A DNA stretch of 64,000 nucleotides. It comes from Nitrospira sp. GTDB taxonomy: Bacteria > Nitrospirota > Nitrospiria > Nitrospirales > Nitrospiraceae. Positions 17,027 through 27,161 of the stretch are shown in pieces. The notes under the pieces are model-generated. The model was not told where the DNA came from, did not search any database, and was given only the letters and a program-made list of their open reading frames with translations. The translations under genes and the position numbers were made by a program. The stretch is taken from positions 105,188-169,187 of the forward strand of contig VGXF01000003.1 in NCBI GenBank assembly GCA_016873435.1, given 5' to 3'. Within the stretch, counting starts at the first letter, position 1, and the number at the start of each line of letters is the position of its first letter.

Positions 17027-17866
17027 ATGCCGGACATTGGGTTCGTCAACGGCCGCTTCAGTCCGCTCGCGGAAGCGACCGTCTCTGTGGAAGACCGCGG
17101 CTTCCAGTTCGGCGACGGCATCTACGAAGTCCTCCGCACCTACCACGGCATGCTCTTTCATCTCGATGCGCACCTGGCCCGGCTGGAGCGCAGCGCGCAG
17201 GCCATCGAACTGCCGCTGCTCTGGACGCGTTCACAGTGGGCGGCCTATGTACAGGAAGGCGTCACACGCGCCGGCTACCCTGAGAGCAAGGTTTACCTGC
17301 AACTGACACGCGGGGCGGCGCCGCGCGACCATGCTTTCCCGGTCTCAGCGAACCCGACCGCCGTCATAACCGTGCGTGCAATGAAACCGATGGATTCGGC
17401 CATTCAAACATCCGGCGTCTCCGTCATGACCTTGGACGACTGGCGCTGGGGCCGCTGCGACATCAAAAGCGTCAATTTGCTGCCCAACGTCATGGCCCGG
17501 CAGAAGGCTAAACAGGCGGGCGCCTTCGAAGCCCTGTTTGTGCGAAACGGCCAGGTGACCGAAGGCGCGGTCAGCAACGTGATGATCGTCCAGGCCGGCC
17601 GCGTCAGTACAGCACCGGAAGGCGAGCGTATTCTCTCCGGCGTCACGCGGACGCTCGTGCTGGAGCTCGCCCGGAAGGAAGGTATCCCCGTCGAAGAGCG
17701 CTTCGTCACGCTAAGTGAATTGCTCAAGGCTGACGAAGTCTTCCTCAGCGGCACCACCGTCGAAGTGCTCCCTGTCATTCGCGTAGACAATCAACCGATC
17801 GGCTCCGGCACGCCGGGCGCTATTACGCGGAAGCTCCAAGCCGGTTTCAGACGTCTTACTGGATAG
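17027..17866 (+). CDS. Class IV PLP aminotransferase, D-amino-acid transaminase-like
   Basis: 279 residues. The N-terminus VNGRFSPLAEATVSVEDRGFQFGDGIYEVLRTY is the class IV signature. The PLP Lys sits in DIKSVNLLPNVMARQKAKQAGAFEALF, and the cofactor phosphate loops are GQVTEGAVSNVMIV and LSGVTRTLVLELA. The length and motifs are closest to D-alanine transaminase (Dat); aminodeoxychorismate lyase and branched-chain transaminase are the alternatives within the fold. Likely supplies D-amino acids for peptidoglycan. Starts 78 bases after the chagasin-like gene. Confidence 0.85.
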   Translation: MPDIGFVNGRFSPLAEATVSVEDRGFQFGDGIYEVLRTYHGMLFHLDAHLARLERSAQAIELPLLWTRSQWAAYVQEGVTRAGYPESKVYLQLTRGAAPRDHAFPVSANPTAVITVRAMKPMDSAIQTSGVSVMTLDDWRWGRCDIKSVNLLPNVMARQKAKQAGAFEALFVRNGQVTEGAVSNVMIVQAGRVSTAPEGERILSGVTRTLVLELARKEGIPVEERFVTLSELLKADEVFLSGTTVEVLPVIRVDNQPIGSGTPGAITRKLQAGFRRLTG

Positions 17867-17941
17867 GCGCCAGTTAAAAAAGATCAAGGAAGCCGGGGGG
17901 CGCGGCGGTCGTGGGCAGGAGAGTGGAAACTGACTGACGCC

Positions 17942-17960
17942 CCGTGATCGCCGATCACGG
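17942..17960. repeat. Perfect palindrome between the aminotransferase gene and rimP
   Basis: CCGTGATC-GCC-GATCACGG, 8-base arms. No T-run follows. The whole 270-base gap 17867-18136 otherwise holds only the promoter and hairpin described for rimP. Confidence 0.5.
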
Positions 17961-18053
17961 TGGAAGGAATTTCAAAAGGCGTCTGTCCGCGATCGCCCGA
18001 CAGGGTCGCTTCGAAAGGCACGGAAGTGGCCCGGCGCGCCGCCCCTTCTCTGC

Positions 18054-18082
18054 TTGCCTTCATCCCCCCAACATGGTAGGTT
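18054..18082 (+). promoter_or_regulatory. Possible promoter of the rimP-nusA-infB operon
   Basis: TTGCCT (18054-18059), 17-base spacer, TAGGTT (18077-18082, 3 of 6 matches). The predicted start would be about 18089, just before the hairpin at 18093. Confidence 0.35.
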
Positions 18083-18092
18083 GTGCCACGTG

Positions 18093-18120
18093 AAAGTGGG
18101 CCTCTGGCCCACTTTTTGTT
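18093..18120 (+). terminator. Terminator-like hairpin in the rimP leader
   Basis: A perfect 10-base inverted repeat, AAAGTGGGCC-TCT-GGCCCACTTT, followed by TTGTTTG. It stands 22 bases before the rimP start codon. It may end upstream transcripts or act as an attenuator of the rimP-nusA operon if transcription begins near 18089. Confidence 0.7.
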
Positions 18121-18136
18121 TGAGGCGAGCGCACAG

Positions 18137-18652
18137 ATGAGCTGGAGCACGCAGGAGCCGGCCGATCGGGCCAGGGGGCGCGAGGCCCAGTTCATTGCCG
18201 AGCGCGTCCGGACCATTGCCGATCCCATCGCCCGCGCGCTGGGTGTCCACGTGGTGGACGTCGAATGTGTCGGCCAGGGGCAGCGGACGCTGGTCCGGGT
18301 CTTCCTTGACACGCCGGGCGGCGTGAGCCTGAACGAATGCGAACAGGTGCACGTGTCGCTGGGCCATGCGCTGGACATCGAGGATCCGATCGCGCATGCC
18401 TACACGCTCGAAGTTTCGTCCCCGGGGCTCGACCGGCCCTTCAAGCGTCGCGAACAGTACCATCGGGCCTTGGGCACGCCGGTCAACCTTAAGCTCCGGA
18501 CCCCGATCAACGGGCAGTGGCGAGTGATCGGCACGCTGCGCGAGGTGCGCGACGAGGGGGTCACGCTCGCGGTGGAGGAGAAGAAGACGGAGCAGCTTGT
18601 GCCCCTGACGTGGGACCAAATTGCGGAAGGACGTCCGCACGTAACGTTTTGA
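18137..18652 (+). CDS. rimP: Ribosome maturation factor RimP
   Basis: 171 residues from ATG 18137 (the upstream in-frame codons pass through the terminator hairpin and are unlikely to be translated). Assists 30S assembly. Motifs are VHVVDVECVGQGQRTLVRVFLD, the conserved YTLEVSSPGLDRPFKRREQY, and a C-terminal SH3-like domain ending LVPLTWDQIAEGRPHVTF. First gene of the classical rimP-nusA-infB order. Confidence 0.95.
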   Translation: MSWSTQEPADRARGREAQFIAERVRTIADPIARALGVHVVDVECVGQGQRTLVRVFLDTPGGVSLNECEQVHVSLGHALDIEDPIAHAYTLEVSSPGLDRPFKRREQYHRALGTPVNLKLRTPINGQWRVIGTLREVRDEGVTLAVEEKKTEQLVPLTWDQIAEGRPHVTF

Positions 18653-18695
18653 GAACGAGACAGCACCGCAGTGATTAGCAAGTGAGGACGAGACC

Positions 18696-19859
<1,164 letters not shown>

Positions 19860-19861
19860 GA

Positions 19862-19981
19862 GGATGCTGGCCAAGACCTCCGACGGCGTTGTCGCATGGC
19901 GCGAAGGCGCACCGTACGCGAAGACGTACGCCCCGCGCTCTTGCTCGATGCGGCCTTGCGGGCAGGTCTTGTTGAGCATCC
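19862..19981. repeat. Palindromic intergenic repeat, copy 1 (nusA-infB gap)
   Basis: 120 bases bounded by near-matching inverted ends (GGATGCTGGCCAAGACCT and, reverse-complemented, GGATGCTCAACAAGACCT, 15 of 18 identical). The interior is also imperfectly palindromic around CGTACGCGAAGACGTACG. It occupies nearly all of the nusA-infB gap, where a ylxR gene is often found. It shares a TACGCC core and the GCGGCC...GCAGG tail with the repeats at 27020 and 42262, more weakly than those two resemble each other. Confidence 0.65.
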
Positions 19982-20039
19982 AGGGCCAACTAAGATTTCT
20001 AAACGTTCACGATTGAGGAGCCGTAGGTAGCAAGAAACC

Positions 20040-22523
20040 ATGTCCGGCACCAGAGTGCATGACCTCGCCAAGCAGCTTGGGATGGAGAGCAAGGCATTGC
20101 TCGCCGATCTCAAGAAGCTGGGCATCGCCGTGAAGTCGCACAGCAGCACGCTGGACGATGACACCGTGCAGACGGTGACGAAGAAGCTGGGCGGCGCCCA
20201 GCCCGCCGCGCAGGATGCGACCAAGCCGGCAGCGAAGAAAGCCGCGGTCGTGACGAGGGACGGGAAGCCCGCACCGGCTTCTGTCGAAGACCCTCCCAAG
20301 GCCGACAAGAAGCGGCTCCTCTTCAAAAAGAAAAAGGATGACGAACTGGTTGCGGAACCGGAAACAGCGCCGCAGCCGATGTCGCCGATGCACCCGGCTC
20401 CCCAGCCGGTGGTCGAGCCGGAGGGGCCCGCAGCGGTCGTCGAGCAGCCAACTCCCGCACCGGCACCGGCTAGCGCACCCGCACAAACCGCAGCTCCTAT
20501 CGCTGCACCGGCCGCTCCCGCGCCAGCGGCCGACATTGCTGGGCGGAAGAAGCCGGAACTGGGGCCGGTTCCGGACGAAGGCCTTAAGGACAAGCTCAAA
20601 AAGAGCAAAAAGACCGGACGGGTGAAGGACGAGGACGATCTGCGGTTCCGAGCAGATGCGGCCCGCTGGCAGGACCTGCGCGCGATCCCCATCCATCGCC
20701 GCGAGGACCGCTCCCGCCATCAGCCGGTTTCGACCGTCACCGAGATCACCAAGCCTCGGCAGAAGGCCGTGAAGCTCACGGCCGGGCTCACCGTGAAGGA
20801 ATTTTCAGAAGTGATCGGCCAACGCCCGGCCGATGTGATGCGCAAGCTCATGGACACCGGCCAGATGCTGACGCTCAATCAACCGATCAATCTGGACGCG
20901 GCGCAGCTGATCGCCGAAAGCTACAACGTCAAAACCGAGGTCATGGTCGAGAAGCGGGGCGAGGATCTGCTCGTCGAGCCGACCGACGTCGAATCGGGCA
21001 GCACGGCTACGCCGCGGCCGCCGGTTGTCACCATCATGGGCCACGTGGACCACGGCAAGACCTCGCTGCTCGACGCCATCCGGCAGACGAAGGTCGCCGA
21101 GGGCGAGGCCGGCGGGATCACGCAGCACATTGGCGCCTACACGGTGTCGGTGCACGGCAAGGCCGTGACGTTCCTCGACACGCCCGGCCACGAAGCCTTC
21201 ACCTCCATGCGGGCGCGCGGCGCCAAGATCACCGACCTCGTCATTCTCGTCGTGGCGGCGGACGACGGGGTCATGCCGCAGACGGTCGAGGCGGTCAACC
21301 ACGCGCAGGCAGCTGGCGTGCCGATCATCGTCGCGCTCAATAAAATCGACAAGCCTGGCGCCAATCCAGACCGCATCAAGAACCAGCTCGCCGAACATCA
21401 ACTGATTCCGGAAGCCTGGGGCGGCCAGACGATCTATGTAGAAGTCTCTGCGAAGCAGAAAACCGGCCTCGATACGCTCCTGGAAATGATTCTGTTGCAG
21501 GCGGACGTCCTCGAGCTCAAGGCGGATCCGGTGCGCCCGGCCAAGGGGACTGTCGTCGAAGCGCGGTTGGATCGCGGCCGCGGGCCCGTGGCAACCGTGC
21601 TCGTGCAGAGCGGAACATTGAAAGTGGGCGACGCCTTCGTCGTGGGTCCCCTCAGCGGGCGCGTACGCGCGCTCAACAGCGATCGCGGTGGCAAGGTCAA
21701 GGATGCGGGGCCCTCGATTCCCGTCGAAGTCATCGGCCTCCCCGGCGTCCCGGGCGCGGGTGAGCCCTTCGTCGTCGTCAAGGACGAGCGGACGGCACGG
21801 GAGATCGCCGAGGCGCGCGCGCAGAAGCAGCGCGCGGTCGAAGTCGGCTCCGCTCCAGGCAAGGTCACGCTCGACGATCTGTTTGCGCGGATCAAGGAAG
21901 GCGCCGTCAAGGAACTGGCCGTCGTCATCAAGGCCGACGTGCAGGGCTCGGCGGAGGCACTAGGCAACGCCGTCGAAAAACTTTCGACCGATGCGGTCAA
22001 GCTCCGTGTGATCCACTCGGGCGTCGGCGCCATCACCGAAACAGACGTGATGCTGGCTTCGGCCTCGCGCGCCATCGTCATCGGCTTCAACATCCGGCCC
22101 GAACCGAAGGCCTCCGCGCTTGCCGAAAAAGACGGCATCGACCTCCGGCTCTACACAATCATTTACAACGCCATCGAGGACATCAAGGCGGCGATGGAAG
22201 GGCTGCTCGAGCCCACGCTCAAGGAGCGCGTGCTGGGCCGCGCCGAGGTCCGCCAGGTGTTCACCATCCCGAAGGCGGGCGTCATCGCCGGCTGTTACGT
22301 GACGGACGGGATGATTCAGCGTGCTGGCGCCAGCGTGCGGGTAATCCGTGACAACGTGCCGGTCTATCAGGGCAAGCTGGGCTCGCTGCGGCGCTTCAAG
22401 GACGATGTGCGCGAAGTGCAGCAGGGCTACGAGTGCGGGATGAGTGTAGAGAATTTCAGCGACGTTAAGACCGGCGATGTGCTGGAAGTGTTCGTCGTGG
22501 ATAAAATCGCGACGAAGCTCTGA
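20040..22523 (+). CDS. infB: Translation initiation factor IF-2
   Basis: 827 residues. Binds GTP and delivers initiator tRNA to the 30S subunit. The N-terminal IF2_N helix domain ([24 protein letters not shown]) is followed by a Pro/Ala-rich linker up to about residue 180, a second IF2_N-like domain ([25 protein letters not shown]), then the G domain with GHVDHGKTS near residue 335, DTPGHEAF and NKIDKPGA. Domains II, III and C2 follow, ending at [15 protein letters not shown]. Separated from nusA by 180 bases of repeat. Confidence 0.98.
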   Translation: MSGTRVHDLAKQLGMESKALLADLKKLGIAVKSHSSTLDDDTVQTVTKKLGGAQPAAQDATKPAAKKAAVVTRDGKPAPASVEDPPKADKKRLLFKKKKDDELVAEPETAPQPMSPMHPAPQPVVEPEGPAAVVEQPTPAPAPASAPAQTAAPIAAPAAPAPAADIAGRKKPELGPVPDEGLKDKLKKSKKTGRVKDEDDLRFRADAARWQDLRAIPIHRREDRSRHQPVSTVTEITKPRQKAVKLTAGLTVKEFSEVIGQRPADVMRKLMDTGQMLTLNQPINLDAAQLIAESYNVKTEVMVEKRGEDLLVEPTDVESGSTATPRPPVVTIMGHVDHGKTSLLDAIRQTKVAEGEAGGITQHIGAYTVSVHGKAVTFLDTPGHEAFTSMRARGAKITDLVILVVAADDGVMPQTVEAVNHAQAAGVPIIVALNKIDKPGANPDRIKNQLAEHQLIPEAWGGQTIYVEVSAKQKTGLDTLLEMILLQADVLELKADPVRPAKGTVVEARLDRGRGPVATVLVQSGTLKVGDAFVVGPLSGRVRALNSDRGGKVKDAGPSIPVEVIGLPGVPGAGEPFVVVKDERTAREIAEARAQKQRAVEVGSAPGKVTLDDLFARIKEGAVKELAVVIKADVQGSAEALGNAVEKLSTDAVKLRVIHSGVGAITETDVMLASASRAIVIGFNIRPEPKASALAEKDGIDLRLYTIIYNAIEDIKAAMEGLLEPTLKERVLGRAEVRQVFTIPKAGVIAGCYVTDGMIQRAGASVRVIRDNVPVYQGKLGSLRRFKDDVREVQQGYECGMSVENFSDVKTGDVLEVFVVDKIATKL

Positions 22524-22535
22524 TACCTGAGGCGT

Positions 22536-22586
22536 GCGGAGGGGCAAGGCCGAATGTGTGCACCGGATTCGGGCTGCGCGCTCCGC
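22536..22586. repeat. Imperfect hairpin after infB
   Basis: Outer arms GCGGAG (22536-22541) and CTCCGC (22581-22586) enclose GCCGAAT (22549-22555) and ATTCGGGC (22567-22574), the latter with one bulged base. A second small hairpin, GGGG-TGCAA-CCCC, lies near 22628-22640. No T-run, so an RNA-stability or processing element is as likely as a terminator. The rest of the 146-base gap shows nothing else. Confidence 0.4.
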
Positions 22587-22669
22587 TTCACAAGGTACGG
22601 GCACAGGGGGGGCAGCAGTAGCCGGACGGGGTGCAACCCCTCCTGAGCGAACCGGCCTCGGCGAATTAG

Positions 22670-22951
22670 ATGATCGTCGGCATTTGCACCGTTGAACTGT
22701 TCATCCCCGACGGGCAGTCACTGAAGTCAAAGCGGCAGGTCATCAAGAGTTTGAAGGACCGGCTCCGGGAGAAGTTCAATATCTCAGTGGCCGAGGTGGA
22801 CGAGCAGGATTTGTGGCAGAAGGCGGTGCTCGGCATCGCCTGCGTGGCGAATGAGACGGCCCACGTCAACCAGGTGCTGGATCAGGTCTTAAACCAGATC
22901 CGGTCCGTGCCGTTGGTCGAAATCGTGCGGTCGCGCATCGAGTTGCTCTGA
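22670..22951 (+). CDS. DUF503 family protein
   Basis: 93 residues, matching the small DUF503 family: VGICTVELFIPDGQSLKSKRQVIKSLKDRLREKFNISVAEVDEQDLWQKAVLGIACVAN in overall pattern (quoted here as separate segments: MIVGICTVELFIP, SLKSKRQVIKSLKDRL, NISVAEVDEQDLWQKA). Function unknown. Its position between infB and rbfA is typical of the family and suggests a ribosome-related role. Confidence 0.9.
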   Translation: MIVGICTVELFIPDGQSLKSKRQVIKSLKDRLREKFNISVAEVDEQDLWQKAVLGIACVANETAHVNQVLDQVLNQIRSVPLVEIVRSRIELL

Positions 22952-23036
22952 AGAAAGCTAATAGCGGATCGCTAATAGCTGGCAGCCGGACGAATTTCGG
23001 GCGAGTTACTCCGTGCTGTTCGCTGCGAGCTTGTGA

Positions 23037-23420
23037 ATGGCCAAGACTGCATACAGCCGGGCCGCGCGGGTGGCGGATCAGATCCGCATGGAAGTGGCGG
23101 ACATCATCATGCGGAAGACCAAGGACCCGCGCGTGGCGTCCGTGACGGTGACCGACGTGGAGATTACGAACGATCTGCGGCTGGCCCACGTGTTCGTGAC
23201 GACGATGTTGGACACCGAACAGGAGCGCGCGGCGTTCGCCGGATTGGGCAAGGCAGCGGGCTTCATCCGGTCCGAACTGGGCCGGCGGTTAAACCTGCGC
23301 TACACGCCCGAGCTGGTGTTTCAGAAGGACACGGCCGGTCCGCGTGGCGACCGGATTTTGTCCATCCTCGATCATCTGGACGAGGAGCGGCGCAAGCAGG
23401 GGGAACCGGAACAGACGTAG
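23037..23420 (+). CDS. rbfA: Ribosome-binding factor A
   Basis: 127 residues, a KH-like cold-shock factor for 30S maturation. Recognised by RAARVADQIRMEVADIIMRKTKDPRV, VTVTDVEITNDLRLAHVFVT and LGRRLNLRYTPELVFQKD. Upstream, 22957-22979 holds two direct copies of GCTAATAGC. truB follows after 13 bases. Confidence 0.96.
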   Translation: MAKTAYSRAARVADQIRMEVADIIMRKTKDPRVASVTVTDVEITNDLRLAHVFVTTMLDTEQERAAFAGLGKAAGFIRSELGRRLNLRYTPELVFQKDTAGPRGDRILSILDHLDEERRKQGEPEQT

Positions 23421-23433
23421 CAGGGCCACTGTG

Positions 23434-24402
23434 ATGGAGACCGCCGCGAGGTACAAGGCGAGCGTTGGCGCCGGCGTCCTGAACGTGAACAAGCCGGCCG
23501 GCTGGACATCGCATGACGTGGTCGCAAAAATCCGCGGCCTCTTGAACGAACCCAAGGTCGGCCATGCCGGGACACTTGATCCGGCAGCCACCGGTGTGCT
23601 GCCCGTGCTGATTGGGCGTGGCACACGCATCGCGGAATATCTGCTGGCGTGGGACAAGGAATACCGCGCAGTCCTGCGACTGGGGCAGACGACCGACACG
23701 CAGGATGCGACGGGCCGTGTGCTGGCAACGAAGCCGACCGACGGCCTAACGGACGAGACAATCCGGGTGGCGGTCGAATCATTTCGCGGGCGGATCACGC
23801 AGACCCCGCCCATGTATTCGGCGGTGAAGGTCGGTGGCGTGCCGCTCTACAAGGCGGCGCGGGCCGGCAAGACGGTCGCACGGGCGGCGCGGGAGATCGA
23901 AATCCACGCGCTCGATGTGCTGGCTATCGCCGGCCCGGCTGTGACGTTGCGTGTGCGGTGTTCGAAGGGCACCTACGTGCGGACACTCTGCGCGGACATC
24001 GGTGCGGCGCTGGGCGTCGGCGGGCATCTCTTGTCGTTGGAGCGGACGCGCGTCGGACCGCTGGCGGTCGAGCAGGCGCTGACGATCGAGGCCGTTGCCG
24101 CGCATGCGCTGGCCGGGCAGTTGGCGGACGATCTGCTCACGTTGGACGGCGCGCTGGCGATGCTGCCCGCGGTCATTGTGGATGCGCGGACGGCCGAACG
24201 GGTTCGGCATGGCGTGGCGGTGCCGGCCGGAGCCGGACGCTGGGAAGTGCAGTCCCAGGGCGCGAGGGCGGTGCGCGTGAAGGACACAGCCGGACAATTG
24301 CTGGCGATCGGGGCGCTTGCGCCCGGATCGGCGGGCGCCAATGTGGCGCCCAGCGTGACGATCGAGAAAGTCTTGGTGGATGTCGAGACAGTCAGTCGGT
24401 AG
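23434..24402 (+). CDS. truB: tRNA pseudouridine(55) synthase
   Basis: 322 residues from ATG 23434 (an overlapping GTG is at 23431). Makes pseudouridine 55 in the T loop of tRNAs. Motifs are [17 protein letters not shown], the catalytic-Asp loop [19 protein letters not shown], and the later [23 protein letters not shown] and [16 protein letters not shown]. Part of the infB-rbfA-truB-rpsO operon order; rpsO starts 31 bases after the stop. Confidence 0.97.
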   Translation: METAARYKASVGAGVLNVNKPAGWTSHDVVAKIRGLLNEPKVGHAGTLDPAATGVLPVLIGRGTRIAEYLLAWDKEYRAVLRLGQTTDTQDATGRVLATKPTDGLTDETIRVAVESFRGRITQTPPMYSAVKVGGVPLYKAARAGKTVARAAREIEIHALDVLAIAGPAVTLRVRCSKGTYVRTLCADIGAALGVGGHLLSLERTRVGPLAVEQALTIEAVAAHALAGQLADDLLTLDGALAMLPAVIVDARTAERVRHGVAVPAGAGRWEVQSQGARAVRVKDTAGQLLAIGALAPGSAGANVAPSVTIEKVLVDVETVSR

Positions 24403-24433
24403 CAGGAACCGTTCACGGAAGGAGAAGAGGGGG

Positions 24434-24703
24434 ATGGCACTTACAAAGGAAGCAAAAACGGGTCTCGTGAAGCAATATCAGCAGCACAAGACCGACAGCG
24501 GGTCGCCGGAGGTGCAGATCGCGGTACTGACCAACCGCATCACGTATCTGACCGAGCACTTCAAGCTGCACAAGAAGGATCATCACTCGCGGCGCGGGTT
24601 GTTGGAACTGGTCGGCCGCCGCCGCCGCCTGCTGAGTTATCTGCAGAAGACGGACGTCAGCCGGTACAAGGCCGTGCTGGACCGGCTGGGCATTCGGAAG
24701 TAG
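24434..24703 (+). CDS. rpsO: 30S ribosomal protein S15
   Basis: 89 residues, the normal S15 length, from ATG 24434 preceded by GGAAGGAGAAGAGG. Signature segments are [22 protein letters not shown] and [20 protein letters not shown]. Binds 16S rRNA central domain. Followed by a hairpin and pnp, the classical rpsO-pnp pair. Confidence 0.98.
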   Translation: MALTKEAKTGLVKQYQQHKTDSGSPEVQIAVLTNRITYLTEHFKLHKKDHHSRRGLLELVGRRRRLLSYLQKTDVSRYKAVLDRLGIRK

Positions 24704-24714
24704 CAGGCCATCTA

Positions 24715-24737
24715 CGCGCCGGCATGGGGCCGGCGCG
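24715..24737 (+). other. rpsO-pnp intergenic hairpin
   Basis: CGCGCCGGC-ATGGG-GCCGGCGCG, a perfect 9-base stem without a T-run. In other bacteria a hairpin here is an RNase processing site controlling pnp; the same role is inferred. Confidence 0.55.
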
Positions 24738-24836
24738 ATTACCGGGCTGCTTCCACAGGTGAACACGGACATGCGCTCGCTCGCGAGCCCATCTCTGTGG
24801 GCATCTGTGGGGTAGATCCAAGAGGAGACAGATGTC

Positions 24837-26939
24837 ATGGTTCATGTGATTGAAATCGATCTGGCCGGGAAAACACTCCGGCTCGAAACCGGCCGCCTTG
24901 CGCGGCAGGCAGACGGCGCGGTGCTCGCGTCCTACGGGGACACGGTTGTCTTGGCGACGGCCGTCGCATCCCAGACGGCGAAACCGGGCGTGGACTTTCT
25001 TCCGCTCACGTGCGACTACCAGGAAAAGGCCTACGCGGCCGGCAAGATTCCGGGTGGGTACTTTAAGCGCGAAGGGCGGCCCTCGGAGAAGGAAGTGCTC
25101 ACCAGCCGGCTCATCGACCGGCCGCTCCGTCCGCTGTTTCCCGAGGAGTGGCATTTTGAAACGCAGGTGATCGCCTCGGTCCTCTCGGCCGACCAGACCG
25201 GGACGGCCGACGTCATCGGCATCACGGCAGCCTCGGCCGCCCTTTCCGTGTCAAACATTCCCTTTCTCGGGCCGATCGCCGGGGTGAAAGTTGGCCGCGT
25301 GGACGGGAAATTCGTCATTAATCCCGATCTGACGACGCTGGAGAAGAGCGACCTGCACCTCGTCGTGGCCGGCACGGCCGACGCGGTGATGATGGTCGAG
25401 GGCGGTGCCAACGAGCAGCCGGAAGCCGTCATGCTAGGCGCAATTGAGGCCGCCCATGCCGAGATCAAGAAGATCGTGGCGAAGATCCGAGAGCTCCAGG
25501 GCAAGGTCGGCAAGACGAAGCGCATCGCGCCCGAGGAACATATCGATGAGGGACTCAAGAAGCAGGTGCGCGAGATCGTGGCCAAGCAGATCCGCGAGGC
25601 GATTTTCATCCCGAACAAGTCGGCCCGCCAGGAAAAGCTGGACGCGATCAAGAAAGAGGCGGTGGAGAAGCTCAAGTCCGACGATCCGAACCGGGAACGG
25701 CACGTGAAGCTGACCTTCCATTCGCTCGAATACACCGAAGTCCGCCACATGATTCTGGAGAAGGGCTCGCGCGCCGACGGCCGTGGGCCGGCCGACATCC
25801 GGCCGATCACCTGCGAAGTGGGCGTGCTGCCGCGCACGCACGGCTCGGCGCTCTTCACACGCGGAGAGACGCAGAGTCTCGCGGTGGTGACGCTGGGCTC
25901 CACGGACGACGAGCAGCGCATCGACGCGCTGGAGGGCGAGTACTTCCGCACCTTCATGCTGCATTACAATTTTCCGCCGTTCAGCGTCGGCGAGGCGCGG
26001 CCGCTGCGCTCGCCCGGACGCCGCGAAGTTGGCCACGGGGCGCTGGCCGAGCGCGCGCTCAAGCCGGTCCTGCCGGACAAGGAGAAGTTCCCTTACACAC
26101 TCCGGCTGGTCTCGGACATTCTCGAATCCAACGGCTCCTCGTCGATGGCGACCGTGTGCGGTGGCTCGCTGGCTATGATGGACGCGGGCGTGCCGATCGC
26201 GGAACCGGTCGCGGGTATCGCGATGGGGTTGATCAAGGAGGACAGCCGGGTGACGATCCTCTCCGACATTCTCGGCCTGGAGGATCACCTCGGCGACATG
26301 GACTTCAAGGTGACGGGCACGAAGAACGGCGTGACCGCGCTGCAGATGGACATCAAGATCGCGGGCATCACGCCGGCCCTGATGAAGGATGCGCTGGAGC
26401 AGGCGCGCAAGGGGCGGCTGCACATCCTTGAGGCAATGGCGAAGGCGCTGACGGCGCCGCGCACGAACCTGTCGCCCTACGCGCCGCGCATCTTCACGCT
26501 CAAGATCAAGCAGGACAAGATTCGCGAGGTCATCGGTCCGGGCGGCAAGACCATCCGTGGGATCATCGCCGAGTGCGGCGTCAAGATCAACGTGGAGGAC
26601 ACGGGTATCGTCTCGGTCGCCGCGGTGGACGAGGCGTCGGCCAGGAAGGCGATCGATCGGATCAACAACATTGTCGAGGAGGTCGAGGTCGGCAGGATCT
26701 ACACCGGCACGGTCCGCAAGATCATGGACTTCGGCGCCTTTGTCGAGATTCTGCCAGGCACGGACGGGCTGGTGCATATCTCGCAGCTCGCGCACCATCG
26801 CGTGAAGTCCGTGGCCGACGAGGTGCAGGAGGGCCAGCAGATCATGGTCAAGGTTCTCGAAGTGGACCGCCAGGGCAAGATCCGTCTGAGCCGCAAGGAG
26901 ACGATGGAGCCGCCGCCGGGGGCGGCCCAGGACTCGTGA
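24837..26939 (+). CDS. pnp: Polyribonucleotide nucleotidyltransferase (PNPase)
   Basis: 700 residues. 3'-5' phosphorolytic RNase. Two RNase PH domains are separated by the all-helical linker; the second holds GSRADGRGPADIRPITCEVG and the catalytic region GGSLAMMDAGVPIAEPVAGIAMGLI. KH domain (IREVIGPGGKTIRGIIAECGV) and S1 domain (GRIYTGTVRKIMDFGAFVEILPGTDGLVHISQL) are at the C-terminus. Start ATG 24837 with AGGAGAC upstream. Confidence 0.98.
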   Translation: MVHVIEIDLAGKTLRLETGRLARQADGAVLASYGDTVVLATAVASQTAKPGVDFLPLTCDYQEKAYAAGKIPGGYFKREGRPSEKEVLTSRLIDRPLRPLFPEEWHFETQVIASVLSADQTGTADVIGITAASAALSVSNIPFLGPIAGVKVGRVDGKFVINPDLTTLEKSDLHLVVAGTADAVMMVEGGANEQPEAVMLGAIEAAHAEIKKIVAKIRELQGKVGKTKRIAPEEHIDEGLKKQVREIVAKQIREAIFIPNKSARQEKLDAIKKEAVEKLKSDDPNRERHVKLTFHSLEYTEVRHMILEKGSRADGRGPADIRPITCEVGVLPRTHGSALFTRGETQSLAVVTLGSTDDEQRIDALEGEYFRTFMLHYNFPPFSVGEARPLRSPGRREVGHGALAERALKPVLPDKEKFPYTLRLVSDILESNGSSSMATVCGGSLAMMDAGVPIAEPVAGIAMGLIKEDSRVTILSDILGLEDHLGDMDFKVTGTKNGVTALQMDIKIAGITPALMKDALEQARKGRLHILEAMAKALTAPRTNLSPYAPRIFTLKIKQDKIREVIGPGGKTIRGIIAECGVKINVEDTGIVSVAAVDEASARKAIDRINNIVEEVEVGRIYTGTVRKIMDFGAFVEILPGTDGLVHISQLAHHRVKSVADEVQEGQQIMVKVLEVDRQGKIRLSRKETMEPPPGAAQDS

Positions 26940-27019
26940 GCCCACGGTATTTATGGGCGGGGCTGCGGCGACTGCCGATCTACCGCCGCAACAGGCCTGG
27001 AGGCATGGTTCTCACATCC

Positions 27020-27125
27020 CAGCGGGCGGGCGCCGCCCGCGCGACCTCGCCGCAGGGCTTCGAGTACGCCTCGGCCTCGGGGGGGCTCCAGGCGGCCGTC
27101 TCGCAGGGCGTCTCGGCGGTTTCGT
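27020..27125. repeat. GC-rich intergenic repeat, copy 2 (pnp-M16 gap)
   Basis: About 105 bases that align without gaps over the first 55 bases with the repeat at 42289-42390: both start GxGGGCGGGCGC and share GAGTACGCCTCGG exactly, 40 bases in; later both carry CCGTCTCGC and GGCGTCT. An inner palindrome GCGGGCG-C-CGCCCGC is at 27026-27040. The repeat sits in the 222-base gap between pnp and the M16 peptidase gene; nothing else was seen there. Confidence 0.75.
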
Positions 27126-27161
27126 CACGAACTGATATGAATAGCGCGGACTAGGCGGCTG

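Noticed and set aside
19860..20039. Possible ylxR gene between nusA and infB
   Set aside because: No frame with the YlxR motif (GR-x-xYLC); the gap is filled by a palindromic repeat.
26953..27154. Short frames in the pnp-M16 gap
   Set aside because: The region is the GC-rich repeat shared with 42.3 kb; the same codons are not conserved as protein between the copies.
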